Counted from the first letter of the stretch, positions 1-8,841 are shown. The stretch is DNA of 64,000 nt from Solibacillus sp. FSL H8-0538 (GCF_038003525.1 NZ_JBBOPI010000001.1:425001-489000); one strand, 5' to 3'. The notes: a model not told the origin generated them from the sequence alone. A program made the numbers and translations.

Positions 1-1734
1 AGGTACACGGAGGAAAAATTTTCTCATTTAAGTGTTGATGGATATTTGAATGTATACGAATTAAATGATGCGGCAAAATTAGATAGAATCCTTCAAAACG
101 AAAGTTTTAGAGATTATGATAAAAAAGGCAACCGTATGTGTAGTTCCGGTCTAAAAAAATACCAAGAATTTTTAATAAGCACAAACTTATCGAATAGTGA
201 GGAAGGAATTATGCCGAGTAACTTGGAAGATGTAGTCCTTATCAAAATAAATAAATCATACAAAGCAAATATGACACCAGAAGAATTATATAAAGCAACA
301 AGTGTTAGCTGGGTAGCATCTTTCGAAAAGACAGATAAGCGTGATATCAAACATTATTGTGCAATTTATCAAAATAAAATTATTGAAGTATACGATTTTT
401 TAGGATCGGAAGAAGAAATTCCAAAGAGAACGCCTTCACGTTTTATTTTACATGGAAATGTTGCTGACGAAAAAATTCGCCAGAAACTAATGTACCTAGA
501 TGTTAGTTCTATACATAAAGGTTCAGGTAATCCGATCAAATATACAAGTCTAGATACTTTACTACAACTAAAAGAAAATCCAGATGCTTTATTACCCAAT
601 CCAATGGAGGATGAAGATGAGTTTAATGAGGAAATATCAGTACAACAGATCCCTTCATCGGACCTAATCCCACACATTCACCAATACATCACTTCAAAAG
701 GCTTCAACTATTCCCTATCCAACATCAAAAACCTCTACCTTTCCCTACGCAGCAAACCATTCGTCATCATTTCCGGTATTTCCGGGACGGGGAAGACGAA
801 GATTGTGCAGTTGTTTGCGGAGAGCGTTGGGGCGACGGAGGAGAATGAGCAGTTTAAGTTGATTCCGGTGCGTCCGGATTGGAGTGATAGTTCGGAGTTG
901 CTTGGGTATACGGATATTAAAGGGGAGTTTGTGGAAGGGCCGATGACAAAGTTGGTGAAGCATGCACTAGCCTATTCAGATCACCCACATTTCTTATTAC
1001 TTGATGAGATGAATTTGGCACGTGTGGAATATTATTTCAGTGATGTACTGAGTATCATGGAAAGTCGTAGAAAAGTGGATGACGAATTTACTTCATCCAC
1101 ACTAATAGAACTTCAGGAAGGTGAGAAGTTAACTTTACCAGGCAATGTGTACATAATAGGTACTGTCAACATGGACGAGACAACGCATCCTTTTAGTAAA
1201 AAGGTGTTAGACCGTGCAAATACAATTGAATTCAATGAAATCAATTTATCGGATTTCGGCTTTTTAACAAGCGCAGAAAACGTCGAGCCTGTACAACTTG
1301 CAAATAGCTCACTACAAGCAGACTATATTCAGTTAAAAGATGCGATTGTAGGCCACGAAGACATTGTGCGGGAAGTATCCACAGAACTTGAAAAAATTAA
1401 TGCTATTTTACAAGTTACAAATGCACAAGTAGGCTACCGCGTTCGCGATGAAATTTGTTTTTATATGATTCACAATCAAGAAGGAAGCTTGCTTGATAAA
1501 AATATTGCCTTGGATTTCTGTTATATGCAGAAAATTTTACCCCGTATTTCAGGTACTGGGGAAAGTGTTGAGAAAGTGCTAGCACAGTTGTACAAGTTCC
1601 TGACAGACCGGGAGTACTCGCGCGGGGAGTATATTGATTTTGACCGAGAGAACTATCCACAAAGCGTGAAAAAAGTAGTGGATATGTTAAGGAGGTTAAA
1701 GGAGGATGGCTTCACGTCTTTCTGGGTCTCGTAA
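1..1734 (+). CDS. McrB-like AAA+ NTPase subunit of a modification-dependent restriction system (5' partial)
   Basis: The reading frame is open from base 1, so the true start lies outside the window; the first in-window start codon is TTG at 46. Counting from there, residues about 1-195 form a target-recognition-like N-terminal region, with a WVASF...YCAIYQNKIIEVY stretch that resembles PUA/EVE-type readers (inference). A McrB-type AAA+ module follows: Walker A SGTGKTK near residue 246, Walker B FLLLDEMN near 316 and VNMDETTH near 375, where E. coli McrB has its NTAD nucleotide-specificity motif. Family members drive translocation by hydrolysing NTP and activate the partner nuclease on modified or foreign DNA. 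It overlaps the next gene by 29 nt. From about base 780 the base composition turns abruptly more GC-rich, which fits a mosaic gene with an exchangeable N-terminus. Confidence 0.85.
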   Translation, partial: RYTEEKFSHLSVDGYLNVYELNDAAKLDRILQNESFRDYDKKGNRMCSSGLKKYQEFLISTNLSNSEEGIMPSNLEDVVLIKINKSYKANMTPEELYKATSVSWVASFEKTDKRDIKHYCAIYQNKIIEVYDFLGSEEEIPKRTPSRFILHGNVADEKIRQKLMYLDVSSIHKGSGNPIKYTSLDTLLQLKENPDALLPNPMEDEDEFNEEISVQQIPSSDLIPHIHQYITSKGFNYSLSNIKNLYLSLRSKPFVIISGISGTGKTKIVQLFAESVGATEENEQFKLIPVRPDWSDSSELLGYTDIKGEFVEGPMTKLVKHALAYSDHPHFLLLDEMNLARVEYYFSDVLSIMESRRKVDDEFTSSTLIELQEGEKLTLPGNVYIIGTVNMDETTHPFSKKVLDRANTIEFNEINLSDFGFLTSAENVEPVQLANSSLQADYIQLKDAIVGHEDIVREVSTELEKINAILQVTNAQVGYRVRDEICFYMIHNQEGSLLDKNIALDFCYMQKILPRISGTGESVEKVLAQLYKFLTDREYSRGEYIDFDRENYPQSVKKVVDMLRRLKEDGFTSFWVS

Positions 1735-3592
1735 AGATATTGAGCTAGTGGTCATTGAGCATGATGCATTTACACTCATCATGAAAGGGAAGCTTGATTA
1801 TTCCAAGCATATTGCGCAGAGTGAGGATACGTTTATGCGTTTTCGTGCAAAAAGCGAGCAGCCTGTGCAGGTGAAGGTATATGATGCCCTGCAAGGTGAG
1901 CTTGTGGATTATGACGAGCAAAAGCTGTATCCGATTTTCTTTGAGAACGGCTATTATGAAGTCATTATTTTACCGAACAACAGTGAAAAGAAGCTGACGT
2001 TTTATCATGAATATGCACGTTTTCGGGATGCCATTAGCCCGCTTTCAAGAAGTGACATATTAACAGGTTATCTACATTTTCAAAATGAAGTCGGTTTGTC
2101 TGATTTTGAAATCCGTCAAGAAGGCAATATGTTGCTAGAAGTGCAAATGGAAGTATTTCCGACGAAGCTGGATTATCAGAAAGACTATAAAAATTTGATC
2201 GCTAGTGTGAATGAGGAAATTTATAATTTGGCCTATCATTTCATTAAGCGTACCTATATGCAGGGGAGCGTGGAGCTGTATAAAGATCCGTCCCCTAGTG
2301 AATTTTATCGTTTGATTACGACGCATTTTGGCACGTATTTACGAGCGGTGGGACAAGTGGAGCGGATGCCACATCATCAGCTTGTGACGCATTACGAGGA
2401 AGTGCGCGGTGATCGTTTGCGTAAGCAAGATAGCCACAGCCGTGCGTATTTGCGAAAACATGCACATAAAATGGTGGATGTTGCGCGTGGTATTCCAATT
2501 GGTGATCGAACAGTGATGCCAGTAAAAGGGCTCCTGGTAAAGAAGCAACATACCGCTGACACACTTGAAAATCGCTATGTGAAATTTACGATAGAGCGCA
2601 TTGTTTCGAAGCTTGAAAATTTAAAGGCGTCGATTGCGAAATTTAAAGAGCGCCAAGATGATGACACGGACTTATTGGGTCGTTTAGATGACATGACGAA
2701 GAAACTACAGCACAAGTTAAAGCAACCTTTTTGGCGTGGGATTGGCAAGCTAGACCGTTCTGTAAGTAGCCTAGTGTTGCAACTGGGTGCTGGCTACCGC
2801 GATGTTTTCCAGGTTTACGTCACGATTTCTAAAAGCATTGTTCTACAAGGTGAGCTATATAAAATGTCCGTTAAAGATATTGCCACGCTTTATGAATACT
2901 GGACATTCCTGAAGCTTGGCCGCATTTTACAAGATAAATGTGATGCCGTTAGCCAAGATATTATTCAAGCTTCTACAGACGGTTTATTCGTGAATTTGCA
3001 AAAAGATCGTAGCGCACTGCGTACATACAAGCATCCGCAAACAGGTGAGCTTATTACACTCCGTTACCAATACAGTACGGGGAAAAGTGTGCCAACTGTT
3101 ACGCAAAAACCAGATTCCATGCTCAGCATTGGCAAGCAAGGTAAAGATTATTTATTCCAGTATGTGTTCGACGCGAAATACCGTATTGAGGTAGAGGAAG
3201 GTAAAATGCCAGGCCCGAAGCTGGATGATATTAATACAATGCACCGTTACCGCGATTCGATCGTTATGGAGCGCAGAGGGTCTTATGAACGCACTGCTTT
3301 TGGAGCATATGTGTTATTTCCTTGGCATGAAGAAGAAACCTACCGTGAGCATTCTTTGTATAAAAGCATTCAATCCGTGAATATTGGCGGCTTACCGTTT
3401 TTACCAAATTCCACACAGTTAGTAGAAGAAATCATTGATGCTTTGTTGAATAAAACAGCTAACGAACTACAAGCTGAAGGTATTTTACCCATTGGAACAA
3501 AGTCGCACTTTAACTATGCCGAGCAGCCGGAGCAATTGATTTCAGAAGTAAAACCAGGTGTCGCAGCCGATTTAAAAGAAAATCAATTTTAA
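1706..3592 (+). CDS. McrC-like nuclease subunit, DUF2357 plus PD-(D/E)XK domain
   Basis: This 628-residue protein is encoded immediately downstream of, and overlapping, the McrB-like gene. That is the standard McrBC-type pairing, with the NTPase first and the nuclease second. The N-terminal part matches the DUF2357 type in general character. The C-terminal third carries a PD-(D/E)XK-like core: KPDS near residue 468, then FDAKYRI near 488-494, with DAK as the catalytic D-x-K. The start at 1706 is preceded by GGAGG at 1691-1695 (10-nt spacing) and a second GGAGG that abuts the ATG. Together the pair would form a type IV-like system that cuts modified DNA. The target modification cannot be read from sequence. 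Family assignment is strong; the exact subtype is not. Confidence 0.85.
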   Translation: MASRLSGSRKDIELVVIEHDAFTLIMKGKLDYSKHIAQSEDTFMRFRAKSEQPVQVKVYDALQGELVDYDEQKLYPIFFENGYYEVIILPNNSEKKLTFYHEYARFRDAISPLSRSDILTGYLHFQNEVGLSDFEIRQEGNMLLEVQMEVFPTKLDYQKDYKNLIASVNEEIYNLAYHFIKRTYMQGSVELYKDPSPSEFYRLITTHFGTYLRAVGQVERMPHHQLVTHYEEVRGDRLRKQDSHSRAYLRKHAHKMVDVARGIPIGDRTVMPVKGLLVKKQHTADTLENRYVKFTIERIVSKLENLKASIAKFKERQDDDTDLLGRLDDMTKKLQHKLKQPFWRGIGKLDRSVSSLVLQLGAGYRDVFQVYVTISKSIVLQGELYKMSVKDIATLYEYWTFLKLGRILQDKCDAVSQDIIQASTDGLFVNLQKDRSALRTYKHPQTGELITLRYQYSTGKSVPTVTQKPDSMLSIGKQGKDYLFQYVFDAKYRIEVEEGKMPGPKLDDINTMHRYRDSIVMERRGSYERTAFGAYVLFPWHEEETYREHSLYKSIQSVNIGGLPFLPNSTQLVEEIIDALLNKTANELQAEGILPIGTKSHFNYAEQPEQLISEVKPGVAADLKENQF

Positions 3593-3665
3593 CGAGCACA
3601 GCCTTTGGTGGTTTTGCTTTTTAATGTGGTTAGGTACGATGGGCTCAAAAAAAGGTAGTGGATTA

Positions 3666-3876
3666 ATGGAAACAAATATTTATTACAATTGAACATGGCA
3701 TGGTGCAATCCGTGTTTGGCGAAGAAGATGTGGGAATCGTTTTTTTTAATGCTGACGGAGGACATGAGGATGCATGTGTAGAGCTGACACAAGGTGAATA
3801 TTATGTCGAGCGCTTTGAGGCAAAGAAACATGTTAACGAAACAAATGAAATACGTAAGGAACTCCGAGTGAAGTGA
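3666..3876 (+). pseudogene. frameshifted small hypothetical gene
   Basis: An ATG at 3666 with a weak upstream AAAGGTAGTGG stops after eight codons. If one G is removed (ATGGAAAC to ATGAAAC), the frame runs without a stop as MKQIFITIEHGMVQSVFGEE and on to the TGA at 3874-3876, about 70 residues with a normal-looking acidic composition. I read this as a small gene inactivated by a single-base insertion. A shorter product of 58 aa could still start at ATG 3700. The family is not recognised. Confidence 0.45.
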
Positions 3877-3993
3877 AAAAATTATTTATGAAAATCGCAT
3901 CAGAACAAATACAAATGAAGCAATAGTTTTCATGACTTGCAAAATAAGGCGCTGTATTTTTTTCGCTAAAAACCCAAATTGACGAATTCCACA

Positions 3994-4076
3994 TACAACT
4001 TATCCGTAAATATGTGTCAATGTCACTTAATTTCGAATAAGTTGTACCTCGATTTGGCTAATTGAGACAAATCGAG
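3994..4076. repeat. two adjacent inverted repeats
   Basis: TACAACTTAT (3994-4003) pairs with ATAAGTTGTA (4037-4046), and directly after it CTCGATTTG (4048-4056) pairs with CAAATCGAG (4068-4076). Neither is followed by a T-run, so they are not clear terminators. They lie about 100 nt upstream of the TPR gene and could be leader or operator structures. The rest of 3877-4172 shows nothing recognisable. Confidence 0.5.
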
Positions 4077-4172
4077 CAAAAAAATGACGATGAAATTTTG
4101 CATTGCTGATTTTATCGAGGTTATCGTAAACTAGTATTAACAAATATTCCCTACTCGAAAGGAGCTCGCTCA

Positions 4173-5051
4173 ATGCCAACCAACTACACGCAGCTACAAA
4201 TCCGCGACGCTAAAATGCAGATGGGGCGTGCGCAGCATCAGAAACGGCATAACCGATTAGCACAACGAGAAGCAGTACGGCGGATGCTACAGCAGGCAAC
4301 GAAAGATGATCGGAATAATGCGGAAATGCTGTATCGCTATGGTTATTTTTTAATGTCGGAGGGTCGCTACTCCAAAGCAATTGGCCGTTTTGAGTTAGCG
4401 CTTGAGAAGAATGGCAAGCGCAACTGTACGTTCCCGCTGACTGAAGCACAACTATACAAAGCGCATATGTATATTGGCTATTGTGGTAGCCAGTTGTTGA
4501 AGCAGAGCTGGCAAAAAGTAAAGGAGCTTGACATCGAACAGGCCGCGATGAAGGAGTTAGAAATTGACGGAAAAGATATCGATGAAGTACTGCGTCAACT
4601 GGAAAATCACAGTGAATATTACTACGCTGTGGAAAACGGTGTGGATAAAATGATTTCGGCTGAGGAATATATTTCTCACAAGAGTGGTGTGAGCGAGCTG
4701 CTAGTTATCAGCTATGTTGAAGATGAACCATTCATGAAATACGGGATTGACGACCCGATTACTTTAACCGAACAACAAGCGGCATTTAGCAAGTTCCTCA
4801 TGGAGCGCTTAGTGAGATGTGCGCAAGTGGATATTGACGAAATTAACTTAGAATTCAGTGAGCGCCCATGGGAAACGGTACGTAGAGCAAAGGACCGCCT
4901 AAATGACATTGTGAGCCGTTTTGAATCGTTGCGGGACCGAGAGTTGTTCATTATTCCACAAGGTAATTTCGAAAAAATATACCCGCAAGCCTTTGCACTC
5001 GGTAATATTCCGTACATCTACATCACCCGCAAGCCAAATTTTGCTGAATAA
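4173..5051 (+). CDS. tetratricopeptide-repeat protein
   Basis: This 292-residue soluble protein has a strongly basic, Gln-rich N-terminus (residues 1-40) followed by a recognisable TPR unit (NAEMLYRYGYFLMSEGRYSK and on, about 48-82). A second helix pair carries a YKAHMYIGYCG segment near 97-107. The C-terminal 150 residues have no family I recognise. TPR domains mediate protein-protein contacts, so an adaptor role is likely, but the partner is unknown. The start is set by GAAAGGAGC at 4158-4166. An intrinsic terminator follows within 15 nt, so the gene is a single transcription unit. No signal peptide or membrane segment is visible. Confidence 0.75.
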   Translation: MPTNYTQLQIRDAKMQMGRAQHQKRHNRLAQREAVRRMLQQATKDDRNNAEMLYRYGYFLMSEGRYSKAIGRFELALEKNGKRNCTFPLTEAQLYKAHMYIGYCGSQLLKQSWQKVKELDIEQAAMKELEIDGKDIDEVLRQLENHSEYYYAVENGVDKMISAEEYISHKSGVSELLVISYVEDEPFMKYGIDDPITLTEQQAAFSKFLMERLVRCAQVDIDEINLEFSERPWETVRRAKDRLNDIVSRFESLRDRELFIIPQGNFEKIYPQAFALGNIPYIYITRKPNFAE

Positions 5052-5063
5052 TGCTATCACATC

Positions 5064-5094
5064 GCTAAGACGGAGCTGGTCTTAGCTTTTTTTT
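5064..5094 (+). terminator. intrinsic terminator of the TPR gene
   Basis: GCTAAGAC (5064-5071) pairs with GTCTTAGC (5079-5086) and is followed by eight T. Confidence 0.9.
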
Positions 5095-5153
5095 ATAATT
5101 CTCTATACAAGCTGATTCATTCGCTTAGTAAACGTATAGGGGAGAGCGATCAA

Positions 5154-6500
5154 ATGAGACCATATCAATTAAAGGACTTATTCACGCGTTTTGGATTTTT
5201 TGTGGGGGAACAAGATGGCAAGCTGCATTGCACAAGCTACACGAAGCATAATAAACAATTATTCTATGCGGTGATGGACGTACTGGGATGGCCAGATACG
5301 AATGCTACTATGACAGAAGAGGCATTTCTTCAAGTATTACGTCCGTTTTTTGCACATGTGGACCAAAGTTATGGTGCATTTGAAGAGCTGCATATTAACG
5401 GGCTGGATTTATACATGGTAGGGGTTGTTATGCAGTTAAATCGTCTCGGACTGCGAACAGCGCTTTGTTGTGAAGGGCATCAGGGGCGGTTGCCAAAGCT
5501 CTATTTCCATACAAAAGTGATGCAAAAGAAAGCGGCGGCGTTATTGAAAGTGTTTCGTATTCGCTTCGGTAATGATGAATTACTATTGCAAAAAGAAGGA
5601 CTGCCACGTTTAGCACAGCGGTTGGCGGAGCTTTCACCAGAAGAAATCCCTTCTTTACTTTCACCACATTATTACGAAATGCCGCAGTCTGAATATGCAG
5701 AGATGCTAGAGGAATTGCTATCCATTGACGGGGTGAGCGGTGAGGAGCATGAAATTCGCGAGCATGTGTTGAATGAACTAAAACCGCTACTAAATGCGGT
5801 GAATGTGGATAACTACGGCAATGTATATGGCCAGCTAAAAGTGGGGAACGGGCCGGTTGTGCTAGTTAATGCGCATATGGATACGGTATACAATTTTGAG
5901 CCAGGTCGCGAAATAGTGAAGGACGGCGATGTGTGGACTTCGAGCGCGGGCATTTTGGGTGCAGATGACCGCGCAGGGATTGGTGCAGTGCTAGCGGCTA
6001 TCAAAACGGTGAAGAGCAATCGTGATTTCCGCGGTACGCTAAAAGTGATTTTTACAGTAGAAGAGGAAAGTGGCTTACATGGCGCCCGAAATTCAAATGA
6101 ACAGTTCACAAAGGATGTGGACATGGCATTTGTTGTAGATCGCCGTGGGAACAGCGATTTAGTAACATCGAATTGGGGCGGCGATTTTTGTACGGAGCAT
6201 TTCGCAAATCGTCTACGAATGACAGGACGCGGCTTTTCAAGACAATATGATCGTCCGGAATGGCAAACGGTTGTAGGCGGCTCTAGCGACACAGTTATTT
6301 GGGCAGCGCGCGGCATTAACAGCATCAACATTTCAGCGGGCTATATGCACGAGCACACAGCAAATGAATCACTAAACATCACAGATAGCTACTACAGTTA
6401 CTTGCTATTAGTTGAGCTTATTACCGCAAGTAGAAGCTTGCTCCCGAACCCAGCACGCCGTATTTCTAATAGCATTTCAAAAAGTGGTGTGCGAAAATAG
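5154..6500 (+). CDS. M20/M42-type zinc peptidase with an extra N-terminal domain
   Basis: Residues about 185-430 are a di-zinc aminopeptidase/deacylase domain: HMDT near 241 (metal ligand), GADDRAG near 268 (bridging Asp), VEEESG near 303 (general base and ligand), GGSSDT near 376 and a late MHEHTANE near 398 (final His ligand). All ligand positions expected for the superfamily are present, so it should be active. The first 180 residues are not part of the peptidase; they contain an unusual LCCEGHQGR segment near 104-112 and no family I can name. The start has AGGGGAG at 5139-5145. The membrane-protein gene follows after 29 nt, suggesting co-transcription. The substrate is unknown; small peptides or acylated amino acids are typical. 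Confidence 0.8.
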   Translation: MRPYQLKDLFTRFGFFVGEQDGKLHCTSYTKHNKQLFYAVMDVLGWPDTNATMTEEAFLQVLRPFFAHVDQSYGAFEELHINGLDLYMVGVVMQLNRLGLRTALCCEGHQGRLPKLYFHTKVMQKKAAALLKVFRIRFGNDELLLQKEGLPRLAQRLAELSPEEIPSLLSPHYYEMPQSEYAEMLEELLSIDGVSGEEHEIREHVLNELKPLLNAVNVDNYGNVYGQLKVGNGPVVLVNAHMDTVYNFEPGREIVKDGDVWTSSAGILGADDRAGIGAVLAAIKTVKSNRDFRGTLKVIFTVEEESGLHGARNSNEQFTKDVDMAFVVDRRGNSDLVTSNWGGDFCTEHFANRLRMTGRGFSRQYDRPEWQTVVGGSSDTVIWAARGINSINISAGYMHEHTANESLNITDSYYSYLLLVELITASRSLLPNPARRISNSISKSGVRK

Positions 6501-6529
6501 AAATAAATGGTTTTGGAAGGGGATATCGC

Positions 6530-7561
6530 ATGAAAAAATTTGTACCAATCATCACTGTATTTTTCATCGCATTAGCGGGCGCATTCCTTTTCTCATGGCT
6601 ATCCCTACCAATTCCTTGGATGCTCGGACCATTGTTTGCGGTGTTAGTAAGTCAGTTTTTTGTAAAGTGGGAGCTCCACTGGCCACCGCTGTTTCGCAAT
6701 GCTGGGCTAGTTGTTGTGGGAGTCGCAATCGGGCAGGCGTTTGATTTGGCATTATTTGATGGACTAGGGCTCCTTGTTGTGTTGATGGTTGGCGTGAATG
6801 TGGCGCTCATGCTGTTTTGTGTGGGGCTTGCGTGGGGGATGCATCGCTATAGCGGAATTAGTTTTAAGACGGCGCTTACGGCGAGTGTGCCAGGCGGGTT
6901 GTCTCAGCTTGTGTTGTTTGCAGAGGAGGAGGCGGATATTGATCTTGCTGTCGTCACGTTTTTCCATGTCGTGCGCATCATTGCAGTTGTTATGCTCATT
7001 CCGTTCCTCGTGTCGGGGCATGTTGTAACAGGCGGGGAGGTGGCAGTAGACGGCACGATTTGGCAGCTTGCGTTACTCGTTGCGGCCGCGGCTTGTAGTG
7101 TGTGGGTGGGAAAACGAATCCGGCTCCCAGTTGCACACTTTTTAACGCCAATTTTATTTGTCATGCTGCTACATATTGTAGGCGTACAAACACCAGTCAT
7201 TCCAACGAGTTTATTGCACGAGGCACAGCTTTTAATCGGCGCATACATTGGGTTACTATTAAAGCCACCAATGCTCCGTTTACCAATGCGCGTACTAGTG
7301 GCTGGGGTGGCGAGTTCATTTGCAATGATTGTGATGGCCTATTTGAGCAGCGTTGTCATCGCGCATTTCCTAGAGCTATCCTTTGCGACAAGCTTTTTAA
7401 GCACAGCACCAGGAGGACTCGATCAAATGGGGCTGCTTGCTACGGCAGTAGGCGCAGATATTTCCGTTGTTACTGTGTTTCAATTGTTCCGGCTGTTATT
7501 TATTTTTTTAGTGGTACTTCCTGTATTGAAATATGTTTGTAAAAAACTATTATCCACATAA
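6530..7561 (+). CDS. AbrB-family integral membrane protein
   Basis: This 343-residue, very hydrophobic protein has about ten predicted membrane segments in two similar halves. Each half has the family hallmark of a helix followed by a Pro/Gly-rich loop (PIPWMLGPL near 25-33, and SVPGGLSQL / STAPGGLDQMG in the two repeats). That pattern matches the AbrB (PF05145) family, often mislabelled as ammonia monooxygenase or regulator. It is unrelated to the DNA-binding protein AbrB. Transport is suspected for the family but the substrate is unknown. GGAAGGGG at 6515-6522 sets the start. It is probably co-transcribed with the upstream peptidase. Confidence 0.8.
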   Translation: MKKFVPIITVFFIALAGAFLFSWLSLPIPWMLGPLFAVLVSQFFVKWELHWPPLFRNAGLVVVGVAIGQAFDLALFDGLGLLVVLMVGVNVALMLFCVGLAWGMHRYSGISFKTALTASVPGGLSQLVLFAEEEADIDLAVVTFFHVVRIIAVVMLIPFLVSGHVVTGGEVAVDGTIWQLALLVAAAACSVWVGKRIRLPVAHFLTPILFVMLLHIVGVQTPVIPTSLLHEAQLLIGAYIGLLLKPPMLRLPMRVLVAGVASSFAMIVMAYLSSVVIAHFLELSFATSFLSTAPGGLDQMGLLATAVGADISVVTVFQLFRLLFIFLVVLPVLKYVCKKLLST

Positions 7562-7592
7562 AAACACGATCTCTAAGGGAGGTCGTGTTTTG
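7562..7592. terminator. bidirectional terminator between convergent genes
   Basis: AAACACGA (7562-7569) pairs with TCGTGTTT (7583-7590). T-runs exist on both strands, so it serves both the membrane-protein gene and the convergent vWA gene. Confidence 0.8.
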
Positions 7593-7601
7593 CGTACGGA
7601 A

Positions 7602-8270
7602 TTATTTTAAAATACCAACTTTCTTCGCTTCAACGAGCCAGTCTGGAAATTCATTTAACAGCTGCTCATAAAGCGTTTCATCGGATACTTCCTCCAAATT
7701 ATTAAGGTGGAAGAAGTTGGCGTTATCCACAACACGCCCCTCCATCGTATCTAATCGACGCAGCACATCGAAATTCGAATCCCCAATGCCGACAAACTGC
7801 CAAAAAATCGGCTGAGAAGAGGATTTCACAATAAATTTCTTAATCCCGGGCTTACATCCACCATCATTTATGAACACAATAAACGCAGGATCATCGCTCG
7901 GCTCTTCAATTAAATACTTTGTCAAAATATCTTTCATCACAAGCGGCTCATCATTTCGTCCAAATTTATGAATCGAATTATCCGATAAAATTGCTTTTTC
8001 AACATAGTTTGGAAAGCCCATTTCCGTTACTGGCGTAAGGCGAGAGAATTCATTATCATACACCCACACATCCAAAGCCCCGTCATCATCTAACTGACTT
8101 GCCACCGCCAAAATCCGCTCCACTGCCTGTTGTACAACCCCGTCCCGGTAAAGCTTTTTCATCGAACCCGAAATATCCAAAATGAGTGCCACCCGAGCCT
8201 TCACACCCGTCAACTTCTTCTTCTCGAGCACAATCTGCACAGCCTTCTTCTGCAATTCAATCGTCGCCAT
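7602..8270 (-). CDS. von Willebrand factor A domain protein, TerF/TerY-like
   Basis: A 222-residue protein that is almost entirely one vWA domain. The MIDAS metal site is intact: DISGS at residues 32-36, a conserved Thr/Ser region mid-domain, and FINDGG near 137 as the third loop. The vWA subtype with DISGSM and a late WQFVGIGDSNFD resembles those in tellurite-resistance-type clusters, but no other ter gene lies here. No signal peptide or transmembrane segment is visible, so it is cytoplasmic. AAGGAGGGG precedes the ATG. It stands alone between a terminator and a repeat array, and its partner and role are unknown. Confidence 0.8.
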   Translation of the reverse strand: MATIELQKKAVQIVLEKKKLTGVKARVALILDISGSMKKLYRDGVVQQAVERILAVASQLDDDGALDVWVYDNEFSRLTPVTEMGFPNYVEKAILSDNSIHKFGRNDEPLVMKDILTKYLIEEPSDDPAFIVFINDGGCKPGIKKFIVKSSSQPIFWQFVGIGDSNFDVLRRLDTMEGRVVDNANFFHLNNLEEVSDETLYEQLLNEFPDWLVEAKKVGILK

Positions 8271-8364
8271 ACAACCCCTCCTTATACTATTAAACTACTA
8301 TAAATGTATATATTTGTAAAATTTAATAAATTGAAGTGTTTGGGGGGGGACTGAGAGTGTATGC

Positions 8365-8643
8365 GAACGCGCTGACATTCAACGAACGCACCAAGAATCC
8401 CCGCGAACGCACTGAGTGGGGCTGTGAACGAACTAAGTGTCCAGCAGAACGAACTAACCTGGCCCACGAACGCACCAACATTCAACGAACGCACCAAGAA
8501 TCCCCGCGAACGCACTAAGTGGGGCTGTGAACGAACTAAGTGTCCAGCAGAACGAACTAACCTGGCCTGCGAACGCACCAAGAATCCCCACGAACGAACG
8601 AAATTCCTACAAACGCACCAAATTACCCCCAAAAACGCACTAA
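8365..8643 (+). repeat. phased repeat array A (motif GAACGNACNAA)
   Basis: Fourteen copies of an 11-nt motif, consensus GAACG(C/A)AC(C/T)AA, begin at 8365, 8384, 8405, 8426, 8447, 8468, 8487, 8508, 8529, 8550, 8571, 8592, 8611 and about 8633. Spacings are mostly 21 nt, with 19-nt steps at regular places. Bases 8384-8486 form a 103-nt block that is nearly repeated from 8487. Reading frames through the array are artefacts: they have no ribosome binding sites, and the 103-nt period shifts frame every block. It fills the divergent gap between the vWA gene and ctaB. Confidence 0.9.
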
Positions 8644-8741
8644 ACAACCAGCTGTCCGAACAAAAGCCTCCGTTAGCGCTCTCCCTTCATTCCTAAATAC
8701 TGAAAAACTAGCTTATAGCCCTAGAATCCCTCTTAGACATG

Positions 8742-8800
8742 TGTACTTTCAGAGAAAAATGTTTATACAATAGCAGTAGGACTACTGTTTAGGTTATACT
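8742..8800 (+). promoter_or_regulatory. possible ctaB promoter with palindromic operator
   Basis: A candidate -10 TACAAT (8766-8771) and a second one TATACT (8795-8800) flank a perfect palindrome CAGTAGGACTACTG (8774-8787). The -35 elements are poor, so the promoter would need an activator or is wrongly placed. The palindrome sits where a regulator could act on ctaB. Confidence 0.4.
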
Positions 8801-8841
8801 AGTAGGAGTGACTATAAGAGGAAGTAGGAAAGAGAAATAAC

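Noticed and set aside
7602-8270. Tellurite-resistance cluster
   Set aside because: Only a single vWA gene is present; no TerD-like or TerC-like gene lies near.
8336-8696. Repetitive reading frames with ERTK/ERTN pattern and the antisense 121-codon frame
   Set aside because: They are translations of array A. No start region, and codon pattern follows the 11-nt motif.
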